Made by a program: the position numbers and the translations under genes | The notes under the pieces: model-generated | The model's database searches: none | What the model was told of the DNA's origin: nothing | What the model saw: the letters and a program-made list of their open reading frames with translations, nothing else | Shown here: positions 51,016-63,615 of the stretch, piece by piece | Layout: every line of letters begins with the position of its first letter | How positions within the stretch are numbered: the first letter of the stretch is position 1 | NCBI RefSeq assembly: GCF_026212465.1 | Contig: NC_080055.1 | Span: 21,759,252-21,823,251, forward strand | Length of the DNA stretch: 64,000 bases | Direction of reading: 5' to 3' | DNA from: Amaranthus tricolor | Lineage: Eukaryota > Streptophyta > Magnoliopsida > Caryophyllales > Amaranthaceae

Positions 51016-53296
51016 GTCATCATCATCATCATCATCATCATCATACTCAGTGTATCCCGCTCATAGAAAACTATGGTTAGGGTCTGGGGAGGAAAGGACG
51101 ACGACAACTCATACCCATAAAGGAGAGCGCGGCCAAAAGAGTCTCCAAACTCGAGAAAGGTTAAGAGAAGTTTCTGCAACGAGAAAGATAAACATAATGC
51201 ATATAAATAGAATAAATAAGTAAAAACAATTAAAAAAATAAAAATGAAAACAATAATACTACTAATATTAATAGAAACAAGAAAAAGCAAGAGAACGAGA
51301 ACACCAACAAGTAAGCGAAGAGAAATCAGTAATCTAAAACATGGATACAGCGCCTTCAACTACCCTTATCCCTAAGCAGGTCCTCAAAGAGGTTTAACTC
51401 AAGCAAGTCAACCTTTATTTACTTATCCCAAGCTCTCCCTGGGTCTTCCTCGACTCATTTTACCCTCTACTATAATGCTTTTACCCTCCTCACAGGGGCG
51501 TCGAAAGTCTTTCTCTGCACATGTCCAAACCACCTCAATCTATTTTCGCGCATTTTTTCCAGAAATAGGGGTAACCCCTAGTTTGTCTCTAAACTCTTGG
51601 TTCCGAATTCGATCCATCACTGTGTGTCCGCACATCCACCTCAACATACGCATTTCTGTGCTTTCCATCTTATGTTCAAAAATCTTCTTTACAGGCCAAC
51701 ATTCTGTCCATATAGCAAAGCAGGTCTGATTGCCACTCAGTAAATTTGTTTTTTAACATACTTGGGAACCTTCTATCACATAGCACCGCGGTGGCTGCTC
51801 ACCACTTACGCCAACCCACATGTATACGATGATTGAAATCTCCGTCAATCTCCCCATCCCTTTGTGATCGATCCCAAATACTTGTACTTAGTTGTACTTT
51901 TAACAACTTCTTCACTAATGGACACCTCTGGCTCACCTACCGAAGATGTCCCACTAAAGTCACAACGCAAATACATGGTCTTCGTACGGCTAATTCGCAA
52001 CCCTTTACCTTCTAAAACTTCCCTCCACTCATCTAATTTACTACTAACTTCCTCTTTAATTTCTGCTACCAACACAATATCGTTAGCGAATAACATGCAT
52101 CAAGGTACCGTCTCCCAGATAGATTTAGAAATCGCTTCCATAATGACCGTGAAAATGAAAGGACTTAAAGCTGATCCCTGATGTAGTCCTACTTTAACCG
52201 GAAAAAGCTTTGTTATTCCCACCAATGTTTAAATGTTAGTCGAAACTCTGTCATACATATCCCGTGTAGCCTCAATGTATACTGAAGAAATACCTCTAGC
52301 CTTGAGGCTATCCCAGATTTCGCATCGTGGTATGCTATCATACGCTTTCTCCAAGTCGATGAACACCATATGCAGATCCTTCTTCCGCTTTCTATATTTT
52401 TCCATCAATCTCCTCAAAACATGAATAGCCTCAATGGTTTACCTTCTTGGCATAAAAGCGAATTGGTTCTCTCTAATCACCATTTCTTGTCTAATTCTCT
52501 TCTCTATCACTCTTTCCCACAATTTCATTGTGTGGCTTAGAAGTTTGATACCTCTATAGTTCTCGCATATTTGCGCATCGCCTTTGTTTTTAAACAGAGG
52601 TATTAATGTGTTGTTCCTCTATTCTTCGGGCATCTTATGTGTCTTCAAGATAACACTAATGAGCTTAGTCAGCCAACAAATGCCCTCTTCTCCTAAACCC
52701 CTCCACACCTCAATTGAGATGTTATTTGGCCCGACTGCTTTTGTTCTCCCCATCTTTTTGAGAGCTTCTCCTACTTTCTCAGTGGTAATATCACTCATTG
52801 ACCCATATTCCTGTGGTCTTTGGACGTCAGAAGTTTGACTATCCTCCTCCTTTAGCCCCCTAAACTCATTGAGTAACTGAGAGAAATATTGACGCCATCT
52901 GGTTTTAATGTCCTCTTGTCTCAGGAGAACTCGCCCTCCCTCATCTTTGATGTATTTCACTGCCTCTAAGTCTTGCTGTTGCTAGACCTAGTCCTTACCA
53001 ACTAAAAATATGCTTCTCCCCTTTTTGGTATCAAGCTTCCGATAAAAGTCCTCATAAGCACGGTTTTTTTGCCTTTGTTACCGCTTTCTTTGCCGCCCAC
53101 TTTGCTTCTTTGTAGCTCTTCCTCGTTTCTATCCTATCCTTCTCCTCCGTGCATGTTATAAGTTCCTTAAATCTCTTGTTTTTGTCCTTTATCTTCTTCT
53201 CCACCTCATCGTTCCCCCACCGCGATTCTTTGAACACTTTTTGTTTCCCCGACGACACCCCAAGGTCTCTTTCGCTCAATTTAACCATAAATAAAT
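51016..53296 (-). mobile_element. RTE-type LINE, 5'-truncated, decayed
   Basis: Minus strand. From the right: a linker region (LGVSSGKQKVFKESRWGNDE, KEAKWAAKKAVTKAK; 53288-53052), then the reverse transcriptase start (IKDEGGRVLLRQEDIKTRW, VGPNNISIEVWRGLGEEG; 52960-52619), DLHMVFIDLEKAYDSIPR (52417-52229), LHQGSALSPFIFTVIMEAIS, the active-site box as FAND in place of FADD (about 52090-52079), and the C-terminal domain with MRMLRWMCGHT and RRPC/SRGRPR further down. The 3' untranslated region ends GAGCGGGATACACTGAGT followed by (ATG)9 at 51018-51044. Stops and a frameshift interrupt it, and the endonuclease is absent. A possible duplication TCTAATTTA lies at 51007-51015 and 53297-53305. Confidence 0.88.
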
Positions 53297-53328
53297 TCTA
53301 ATTTACTCAATTTAACTATAAATAAATT
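53275..53328. repeat. 31-bp-period tandem duplication at the RTE 5' junction
   Basis: CTCAATTTAACCATAAATAAATT (53275-53297) is repeated with one change at 53306-53328. The 8-9 bases between the copies match the presumed RTE target duplication. The duplication may have arisen when the element was inserted. Confidence 0.6.
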
Positions 53329-53388
53329 ATAATCAAAGATATTTTAATGGTAGAGATATTGGTTAAGATCAAATGTCATGTCATTTTT

Positions 53389-55857
53389 GGCAATTAAGAG
53401 GAATATACTTAACTCCAAAAAACCTTTTACAACCTAGGCTATAAAAGGAACATTTTCCTAAACACAAAAGGGAAGCAACACCAAACTACAAAGCCAAACA
53501 AACAACAAAACTAGCCAAAACAAACAGGCAAACCATCAAAAGAAAGCCAAATACAAAATAAGTCTATTTCTACTAGCATCATCTAGCCTAGTTGCGACAT
53601 GAAAAATGATAGTATGAGCGACTTGACTAGGAGACATAGTGTTCCCCCCAAACACCTTGGCATTCCGTTGCAACCACACTTGGTAGAGAGTCTCAGTCCA
53701 AATCATAGAAGATATAATAGATTTGCTACTCCTCTACTTACACGCCTTGTTCATATTCTTCACAGCCATATCAAAAGAAGGAGCCCAAGGGAATTGAAAG
53801 AAAAGAGAAGTGGAATGGTGCACCTTTCAAATGAACTCACAATCATTAAAAAGATGGTCTCTATCCTTTATCCCATGCGGACAAAAAACACAAATAGCAT
53901 CATGCATAAAACATTTCTATGAGAAGCCCTATTATTATATCTTAACACCCGCCAGGGAGGCTTAGGCTCAGAAGCAATCCTCTTAAAATAGGCTTTTTGA
54001 TGCTAAATTCCCCATTAAAACACAAACTACTTAGTTGATTCATATCACTCACAAGAGACCTGCTATCAATAATTCTTGCCAACATCCAAGACGCCGTACT
54101 GGAAAGTCTAAACTGCATAATGTCAGCTCTCTTAATGTAGTAAGCATTCACCCATTTAATCCATAATCTGTCTTTCTTTGAGACTAGAGCCCACCAACTC
54201 TTAAGGAGAGCAACATCATTCCAAATCTGAAGATTACCCATATTAGTCCCCCAAGAGATCTAGGGAGACAAGCACGAGCCCAAGAAATTCTGGTTTAGAC
54301 CGCTTCTGAATATCCAAAGATCAAATAAAATCATTACAGATTTTCTCAATCGTATGAACAACTGACCTAGGAAGTAAGAACACTTTAGCCTAGTAAGCAT
54401 GAATACCATGGATAGTACTGTTCACCAATTGAACCCTCCCAGCCATTGAGAGCTTCCTACTGGTCCAATGTTGAATCCTAGAAGTGATCTCATTCATTAA
54501 AGGCTGACATTCATGAATACTGATCCTCTAGAAGAGAGAGGAAAACCCAGATATCTAAAAGGGAGGTCACCATGAGGAATTCCAATAGCCTGCAAAACCC
54601 TAACTTTCTTCTCCTCCTGAATACTAGCAATATAAATAGCAATCTTACTACTATTGATCTTCAACCCAGAGACACAAGCAAAATTATCAATCATCTCTTT
54701 GAGGTTGAGCATAGAACAAACATCAGGCTTAGAGAAAATAAGCAAATCATCAGCAAATAATAGTTCCATAATCCCCACTTTCTTACATTTCGGATGAAAC
54801 TTAAAATCCCTACCCTTCTTCTGCTGAAGAACCCTAGAAAAATACTCCATGGCAATGCAAAAAGGAAAGGGACTTAAGATCACCTTGCCTAAGGCCCTTT
54901 TTAGCAGGAAAAGGCTTAGAAAGAACGCCATTAATTAGAACAGAGTAAGAAACAGAAGAAATACATCTCATAATCCACTGAATAAACCAATAAGGGAAAC
55001 CAAGCTCCTTAAGAACACTTAATCATGCATAGGCCTTAGCCATATCCAACTTAATCATGCATCTAGGACTGATATGAGACCAACTATACCCCTTAATGAG
55101 ATCTGTAGCAAGCAAAACATTATCCATAATTTGCCTCCCAGGAATAAACCCAGACCGGACTGAGCTCACAACATAACCCACCACATTTTGCAACCGAGCT
55201 GTAAGCATCTTGGCAATAATTTTATTAGAACAACAAGAAATTGGCCTGAAGTCCTTCACTTGACAAGCATTAGCAACTTTGGGGACAAGGGTGATAGTAG
55301 TGATGTTAACAGGGGAATAAAGAGAATTAGAAGAGAAGAACTCAGCAACAACATCAAAAATATCAAACTTAACAATAGGCCAAGCTTGTTTAAAGAAAAA
55401 GGACTTAAACCCATCAATCCCCGGACTTTTACTATCATCAATACCTTTAAAAGCTGCTTCAACATCTAGCATAGTGACTGGCTGAATGAGCTCCAAAGCC
55501 TGAACATGAGAAATTTGAGGCCTAGCCCTTAGAACTTGAACATGTACACTCAGAAGCTCTCGAGCACTAGAGCCAAGCAGGTTCTTATAGGAATCAGAAA
55601 TAGTGGCACGAATTTTCTCCTTTTCCACCATAATGTTCCCCTGATCATTCTGCAAAAAGTCAATTCCGTTAAGAGACGTCTTAGCTTTCACAACACTATG
55701 AAAGTAATGAGTGTTGGAATCCCCCTTTTAAGCCACTGAATTCGAGCTTTTTGACGAAGAGTCGAAATCTCAATCTTCTTCCACTTCTAGATCTGAACAC
55801 AAGAATTACTCTCAATAGCATGAAGAGCAATGTCTAGAGGATCCCGTTGTAGCTGGT
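53389..55857 (-). mobile_element. L1-type LINE, 5'-truncated, with 17-bp target duplication
   Basis: Bounded by the exact 17-mer AATGTCATGTCATTTTT at 53372-53388 and 55858-55874. Minus-strand reading: end of the region before RT (SLNGIDFLQNDQG, 55691 on), SKSPGIDGFKSFFFKQAWP, FRPISCCSNKIIAKML, SGFIPGRQIMDNVLLA, KLDMAKAY; then after a small deletion and frameshift FCIAMEYFSRVLQ, LLFADDLLIF (intact active site), LKINSSK and PFRYLGFPLSS (54931-54497); further down IWNDVALLKSWWALVSKKDRLW. A typical zinc-binding tail region follows to about 53700. No long poly(A) is seen at the 3' end, only a few A residues shared with the duplication. Lesions make it inactive. Confidence 0.9.
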
Positions 55858-55874
55858 AATGTCATGTCATTTTT

Positions 55875-57667
55875 CTTTATCCAATAAATGAGTTCCATTT
55901 GATAAAATCTTTTTAATTATAAGGAGTATATTTTGTTTATATATTTTTATATTTGCTACATTGTTTAGGTTATGAAGTCCTTTTATATAATTTTATCCAT
56001 ACATTTATTTTATCAAAGTCCTATATTTTTTTCATCTATTAATTTTTTTGTCTTAATAAACAATAAGTTTAATAAAACAACTATATTTCGTCAATCTAAC
56101 CATGAAACATATAATAACAAATAAAATAAAAATAAAAATAAATATATCAATAGATGAGTCTAGGACTAAATAATGTCCGATCTAAAGCGTAAACTAAAAT
56201 CGTACTAAAAAAACCCTAGTTTTAGTGTTTGGTCTAGTCTATGGTCTAAACGGTCTAATCCAATTTAAGAAAAAAAATTACGATTTTTGGTCTTGTCTCG
56301 GTTTTTTTCAGACCAGACCAGATCGCAACTCGTACTATGATTGAAAACCATAGTTTTTTAGAAAAAATAGATCGCTTGGAGAAGTATTTTTTTTAATTTA
56401 TACTAGAATGATGTTGATGCAATCAACTAATTACAATTTATTCTATTTAGTGATTGTATGTGCGAAATATTTGCATAAACACATATGTTAATTTGGATAA
56501 AATTATAAATTTAAAAACCATAGACCAAACCATTGTAGAACTGCTTGATCTAGTCTAGTGATTTAAACGGTTTAGTCAAGTCTGAAAAAATTTCTAGACC
56601 AAAATTTTTAATTTGTTATGTTTTTAGAGTCATACCAAATCAAACCAAATCGTGTGCATTCGAGTTTATAAATCCATTTTGTCTAATACTTCCTAAGTCT
56701 TTAAGTTATTACATTATATAAATTTTACACAAATATTAAGAAATGATAATAGTATTTAAATCGTGTTGATGATAGTAAAGAATCGTTAAAACTAGTATAG
56801 AAACTCGTGTAATGCACAAATTTGTTAATATAAAAGAATATATAAATATAAATTTAAATAGAGATGCAATTACATGTTTTTAGCATAGAATTATAGTAAT
56901 ATTTTTATAAAATAGGTAGAAAATTTCAGAATATATAGTGAAAAAAATAATCCGGTTGTAATATAATTATTAATCAAAGTTATCATATTTTTTAAGGAAA
57001 ATCTAGGTAATCTTCTAACAACGTTATTATAATCATTTTTTGTCATTCTCAAAATAATTTTTGATTACCATGTATTTTTTTTTGATTAAATATTTTAGAA
57101 ATTAAAAGTTTAATGAAGAAACTTTATTAATTAGCAAATACTGCAATATAAAAAAGTAAATATATATTCTAAGAAACTTTAATTGAAAATGTTATGTAAC
57201 TTTTAAATGCAAAATAGAATATTCCAAGAATATTAAAAAACATATCTAATTGTGATATACTACTCATATATTAAGGAATAAGTTAATACCTGATTTTGTT
57301 AAGAACTATTCTATATGGAAAATTAATATGAGAATATCATGTGGAATTTTATAGTCTTTTTATTAGATTGTATAATTTGTAATGAAAAAATAACAATTAA
57401 AAAATAAAAGATATTCCCATAAAAAAATATAACAAATTAAAAAGACTGATTAAGAAATGGTAGAACTAGTAATACCATGGAAGTGTGAATAGTAGTACTC
57501 CAGTCTACTTTCCAGTTCTTTCCTTGATCATTCAACTTCTTCCAGAAAGAATCCTTTGATCAAGCCAACAGCCTAACACTTAAAAGCTGTGCCTTTTCAC
57601 ACCCTAAATTAATCCCCTTTTTTCATAAATTAATGACCTTTTATTACCTTCCTTTCTTATTTATCTC
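55875..57667. other. AT-rich intergenic DNA upstream of the lipase gene
   Basis: No gene seen. 56180-56690 holds repeated GGTCTAGTCTA / TAGACCAAACC-type motifs facing each other across an AT-rich core, resembling a decayed MITE. The final 200 bases before 57668 are likely promoter and leader; a TATA box could not be chosen with confidence. Confidence 0.4.
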
Positions 57668-57841
57668 ATGATATTCTTTCACTCAAATTCCCCACTTATC
57701 ATCAAACCCACTTATCCCATTTCTTGGAGATCTAATTGCAAGCAAAAAACCCCAGTTCTAATTCCTACTATAAAACACTTTTCTTGTAAATTTAGAAAGA
57801 AAAAAGGGTTAATTCAGTACAAACATAATTGTATTGTGATC

Positions 57842-60800
57842 ATGGCTTGTTTTAGTAAAATGGGTAATGGGTGTTTTAGGAATAAGAAGGAGAAGACTCA
57901 GGCTGTTGCTAGTGGGCTAGATGTTATGAATGATGCGATGGTTGAAGCTAAACTTAATCCTCAGCATCTTGTTATCATGGTTAATGGTCTTATTGGAAGG
58001 TTTTCTCTCTATTTAATCTTCTTTTTTTTTACATTTTTGCAGTTCTTTAATTGTTTATTGACTGTTGAGCATATTGTATTAAGTTATTAAGAGTAATTAC
58101 TTTATTGATTCATGATTACTTTATTTTTGATTCTAGGTAAGGCTAGACAATCCCTATGGTTACAGGAGGGAATTAATCGAAAGGAAAACACTCGACCATT
58201 AGGCTAACCCATGATTCTAAATTCATGATTGTTTTTGGGTTTATTCATAGGATATGGTATTAGTGTGTAGAACTGTAACTGATGGAATTAGAAGTTTGTA
58301 CCCAACACTTTTGATCAAGGGTTTATTAGTTAAATCGAAGATCAAAATATGAGTTGCAACTTTTTTGGTTCTTGTTTGTTTCATGATTCATGTCACAAAA
58401 GGGAGTGTAAATGCAGTATTCTTGGAATGGACTAGATTTAGTGTTTCTTAGATTGTTGTGAAATCCTATGTTTGCTAGTTGATTTGTGTTTTAGGTTCAA
58501 GGAGCACATGCTTTCATGCCATATTTTCGAATGCTGATAGTCGCCTTGGAGAAATCTTATGAGATAAAAGATTAAGTCAGTTATCTAAGCAATGTCACAT
58601 ATATTAATGAGTTGTTCGGGAACATTAACGAGTGGAACATGTGGCTTTTTGAGTTTGAGTCCTTTGCCAAACAAGCTCAAAACTATTGTTAGAGCTTGTT
58701 TATTTTGCAAATAAACGAGCTTTGACCATGCTTTAACCGAGTTAGTTTGCGAGCAACTTATGAACATTTAATTCATTTGCATCCCTAATTGTATTCGTGT
58801 GTTTACAATTTGTTTACTTTTCCGGGAAAGGATCGTGGCTAGAGGGAAAGGGAATTCATTTTTTAACAATTGAATGCAATGATTGTGCTTAATGAATTTC
58901 AAATTTGTAAAGGGAAAGAGGAGGGTGAATGGGATAGTAGCACCATATTGGAGTAGTTTGCGGCTTTTCGGTTTACCTTAAGTACCCATGTCATACTGTC
59001 ATATTGACTTTCATACATGAGTAGGAAACTTGGCCACTTCAATGTCGGATCTTCGGATAAAATGCCAAGTCTAACACTATATTAGTTTTCAAGTCAGAAA
59101 TGGGTATACGAGTCCGAGTAACAGTAGTGGATAGTGAGAGAAAGTGAGAGTTGTTATATTACTTTGGTAACATTTATCTTGTGAACAATATAATAATGAC
59201 ATTTTATAGCTTCAATGCCATTATGTGGATCCCATCTAGGGTGAGGTTTGGAAGATCATATGTACGCAACATTACCCTTGCTAGTGATAACACTAACAAA
59301 AAGGTTAATTCCGATCGACTCTCGGTAGCAACATCATGTGGAACTTCACATGATTAAAAAGTGCACATGATTTAATGAGTCATTTTACTATAATACATTA
59401 TAATGTGAATCTAAAAAACTATAAATCTTTGGCTTCATCGAAATAGTCCCATCTTTGTAGTGTTTTTTCTGCTAGTGCTTTTAAAGTGAATTCAACAAAT
59501 TAGCAGTACAGAAAGTGCGATCCTTTCATCTTTCCTTTATAGCTGTACTTGTTCAGATAATCAGATTTCAGTTTCGACGGGGGATGGGTATTTTTCTTTG
59601 CAAGCTCTGCTGTAGAACTGTTGAGAATGTTTCTCCATACATAACGGCCATGCATTTAACTTAGCTTGACCCATCTAAGCTTTCTATGGTTGTTTGTCTG
59701 AATTACTTCCTTTTATATGCGTGCTGACTTGTGAATACTTACAATTTTAGTGCTTCGGATTGGAAATTTGCTGCCAATCAATTTGTGAAGCAGCTGCCAG
59801 ACAAAGTAATGGTGCATTGTAAGTTCTATTTTCAAGCTTCCTGTCTTTTATGTGTAGCTTACAAATACCAGGCATTTACCTCGAGTCAATTACTGATGCA
59901 TTAACTCATTACCAAGTACCAACTATTCTTCTAGTTTTGCACCGTTGAGGAAAGAAAATGAATTTATTACTATGATAACATTTTTTGGTGATTGGAAGCT
60001 AGAGTGCCTCTAAAATTGTGGGAAAATTTCAAGGGTTCAAGTGTTGTCTATGTACTTACAAAGTTTCTTACGTTGTTCTTGGTTGCAGGTAGTCAATGCA
60101 ACACTGCTAATTTGACATTTGATGGTGTTGACTTGATGGGTGAGCGGCTTGCTGATGAGGTATTTGGGTAATAGCTGTTTCATCCTCATTGCCTTAGTTA
60201 TTTGTCGTTGTTATCTTTGTCTTCTATTGTAATGCTATAACCTATATTAATGCAACTTCTTATAGGACCTATATTTGTAGTTCATACCCCATTGCTCATA
60301 CTGCAGGTATCAAATGTTATCAGCTGTAGGCCTGGGTTTCAAAAGATTTCATTCATTGCGCATTCTTTAGGCGGCCTTGTTTCAAGATATGCTATAGGAA
60401 AGCTGTATGAACCTAATGAAACAGCATATCCTTCGGTTGCAAAGAAAAACTGCACGGAAGATATAGAAAGTTTTGGAAGAGATTGCACTGGTAGAATTGC
60501 TGGACTGGAACCCATGAACTTTGTAACTGTTGCTACTCCTCATTTGGGTTCACGAGGCCACAGACAGGTAAATAAGAGTTTCTTCCACTTAAGAGCTTTC
60601 TTTTCCCTTCAGGAATGCTGTCTTATTAAATGTCTAGGGTTTTTTCTTAACAACATATGTTGTTGGATTAGTTCTCCATCGTGTCTCAATATTGGTGTTT
60701 CTTCATCATCATCATACCCAGTATATCCCGCTCATAGAAGCTACAATCAGGGTGGGTCTGAAGAGGGTTAGAAGACACCAAACCGTAGTGCCATACCCTT

Positions 60801-63283
60801 GAAAAGAAAGTTGCGTCCAATGAGAACCTTGGCTCGAGAGTACCAGCAAATGTAAACAAAAGCAAGGCATGACAAGCAAAGAGACGTACCATGACAAGAC
60901 AAGAAAGTATTAAGGATAAAAACAAACCAAAGAAATATTAAAACAATCATAAAAGCCCAAACAATAAACAAGGCAAATATAACTATTGTTGGTCTAAGAC
61001 ATGAATACGGTGTTTCCTAAGCCTAATATGTTGCTTGTTCTGCACCAAGGCTTAGCGTACCTAACCTCCCAGGCTCCTAGTTCATGGCGTTTTCCTTTTT
61101 ACTGTTGATGTTAAGTATATATATCCGTTTGAAATCTTGTGGATAATCTTCCTTTCTCTCATCCACATGTTGTTTAAACCACAGTTGCCTTTCCTTTGTG
61201 GCGTTCTGTTCTTGGAGAAACAAGCCTCACAAACTGCGCACTTGATTGCTGGAAGATCTGGGAAACATCTCTTTCTAATGGATAACAATGAAGCCGAACC
61301 TCCTCTTCTTGTTCGAATGGCTTCTGATTCATATGAATTAAAATTCATGTTTGTATATTATTATTTGTCTCAAGATTCATATACTCGACTTTTCATCAAC
61401 ATAACCTCGTTACTTGTTTGGACCTTCACAGTTCTGCTTTGCGTTCTTTCAAGCGGCGTGTTGCCTATGCCAATGTAAACTATGATCGTATCCTCTCCCT
61501 ACTTAAATTTATTTTGGTCTTCTTTCTTTTTTGGGTGCATAAATAACAATTAAGCCATTGCTTTTAGCTGTTTTATTCTTGACGGGTTGTTAAGATGTAG
61601 TTGGATGGAGCACCTCGTCCATCCGCAGACTGCGTGAACTACCAAAGGTTATTGTTTCTCGTTGCTGATCACTTTCATGTTGCTATATAATGCATTTGTT
61701 GGTGCTAAACATATTTCAAACTTATTATTTTATCCCGCATTGTAGGCTAATTTACTTGCACACGATAAAAAGTACCCTCATATAGTTCATGTAACACACG
61801 AGACTCTGGATGATGTTCGTTTGATGCCTTCATATGCGGAAAACCAGACAATAGACTATGAAGGTTCGTTTTTACAATGTTTTTCTGTTTTTGCTTGGCT
61901 AACTGATATGATGCCTCGTGAACTTGGGTATTTGAATGCGTTGGACACATATTGCTTTTGTTGAATCTATTTTTGCACTGAAGTATAATCTTAAGTTTTT
62001 TCATTTTTCATTTCGTAATTCCGATGCCACTTAGTGGTCCCCACCTAAGTGTTAATCTTTGGCTCCATCGCAAATGGACATACATGTATTCGTTGTTGGA
62101 TGGAAAGTAGGTCGATGATTGGAAATATTCCAAATGGGAACTACTCTTAGGAACAACATAGCACAGAAGTTGGAACTACTGAAGGAAGCGGAGAAACTCC
62201 TCATACCTGGAGGCTATTTCGTGTGGCGTTTATTCTTATTTAATGTGGTCTGATGCGTTATATTCCTGATCAAAATGAATGTTCTTCATTCTATTTTTTC
62301 ATTTTCTGATGAGATTCTTGTTTTAAAAATGTTTGATCCAATGTAGAGGAAATGATAAGAGGTCTTACCCAAGTACCTTGGGAACGCGTGGATGTCAGTT
62401 TTCGTAAGAGCAGACAAAAATACATTGCACATAATACCATTCAGGTAAGTGACCGAAACGAACTACAACACCAATTGCCTTGTATTACTCACACATGCGA
62501 ACTTGAAGGGGCTTTGCATATGAGAGGGGGGGGTGTTTGGAAGATTTATTCCACATCGATGAATTAAAGAAGGTGTGCACAATTTTAAGTCATTGGAGCC
62601 GTTCCTCCCATTGGCATATGGTTTTGGGATGATATCTTCTTGTGAAGTGTGTGTACCTCGTGTTTTCCCAATTATTGTTTGCTGGTATTCACAATAAGTC
62701 CAACTTAACATTGATATGCTATGTAATTTAATGATAAACAATACACGAGTGCATTTCAAAAAAAAAAAAAAAAGTGAGAGTGCAGCGACATTTTTGAGTT
62801 TTCTTTCTTTTCTGTCTGAGGACTCTGCATTCAAGTCTCATGGACGAGCCACCCTAAGCACCACCGCCTTGTTCTCAAGAAAAAGATAAATTTTTCCCCG
62901 TACGTTTCATGGTTGAAAAACTATGTTACTCGGACTTGAATACTTGTGTCGAACTTGCGTACGTGTAGGTGTCAGAATCGACAATTTTGAGAAAAGCTAC
63001 ACCATGATTTGTGTCAAAATTGAAGAGTCGTGTTTCATGCTAATGTCGTAGTGTTAAGTTTCTGGCACACCCACACGGGTACTTGAGGTGAAACAAAGAC
63101 CCCCAGCTATAAAGCTCTTAGGCAGTCATGCAGAGATCGCAGTTTTTAGTTGCTTTTAAGAGGATGAATCATAACTACAGACTAATACTTACATCTCTCA
63201 AAAAATTGTAGGTGAAGAGCTATTGGTTGAATTCTGATGGCGTGGATGTGATCTACCATATGATCGACAATTTCCTGGTCTGA
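57842..63283 (+). CDS. DUF676-type alpha/beta-hydrolase (putative lipase)
   Basis: Ten exons: 57842-57999, 59751-59818, 60089-60159, 60307-60567, 61185-61348, 61432-61487, 61601-61647, 61746-61863, 62347-62444 and 63212-63283. All junctions are GT-AG and in phase, giving 370 aa, close to plant homologues of about 360. Key blocks are PQHLVIMVNGLIGSASDW (strand before the oxyanion region), NLTFDGVDLMGERLADEV, the nucleophile elbow IAHSLGGLVSRYAIGKLYE (Ser119), LEPMNFVTVATPHLGSRGH, FLEKQASQTAHLIAGRSGKH, FKRRVAYANVNYD, and the C-terminal VDVSF, AHNTIQVKSYW, VIYHMID. The family is annotated as serine esterase/lipase (relatives of yeast ROG1); the substrate is unknown. The start at MACFSKMGNG is chosen because upstream codons are unlike homologues, but an in-frame Met at 57668 adds 58 residues with no Asp or Glu. 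Intron 4 contains an RTE fragment. Confidence 0.93.
60705..61008 (-). mobile_element. RTE LINE 3' end in lipase intron 4
   Basis: Starts (CAT)4 then ACCCAGTATATCCCGCTCATAG and GGGTGGGTCTGAAGAGGGTTAG, the inverse of an RTE 3' end; farther in, GGCTCGAGAG and CTAAGACATGAATACGG parallel the 3' UTR of the element at 51.0 kb. The 8-mer GGTGTTTC flanks it (60696-60703 and 61009-61016) as a possible target duplication, although homology may extend slightly past 61008. It takes up half of the 617-bp intron without touching splice sites. Confidence 0.65.
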
Positions 63284-63610
63284 TCTTCATCCTTTGATCG
63301 TCATCGTCCCTCCTACTATATATATTTTGTGTAAAATTAAATCATAGACAATCGGACATACATAATATCATCCCTCTTTGGCTAAGTAAATAGCCATTCG
63401 ATCCATCATTTTTAGAAATTTGAAGGATGTTTGTAACGTATGATCTCGATAATTTATCTCGATTTATTTTTGTAACCAGAGGTAAAATCTACCTTTGTAT
63501 TGCTTAGGTGCTTTCTTTTCTTCTTGAAAAGAGCTAGTATTTTTGCATACTTCTAGTCTTTTACCATCCTATCAGTATGTAGCCGAAATTTGTTCGCTAA
63601 ACTCCTATGT
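63284..63610 (+). other. Likely 3' UTR of the lipase gene
   Basis: Follows the TGA at 63281-63283. AT-rich, with no further coding signal. The poly(A) site cannot be fixed. Confidence 0.35.
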
Positions 63611-63615
63611 ATGTA

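Noticed and set aside
51018..51044. Regular 3-base repeat that might be taken for an independent microsatellite
   Set aside because: It is the (ATG)n tail of the RTE element, directly next to its 3' end.
62757..62774. A-run in lipase intron 9 as the tail of a processed pseudogene or LINE
   Set aside because: No coding or LINE sequence precedes it and no flanking duplication was found.
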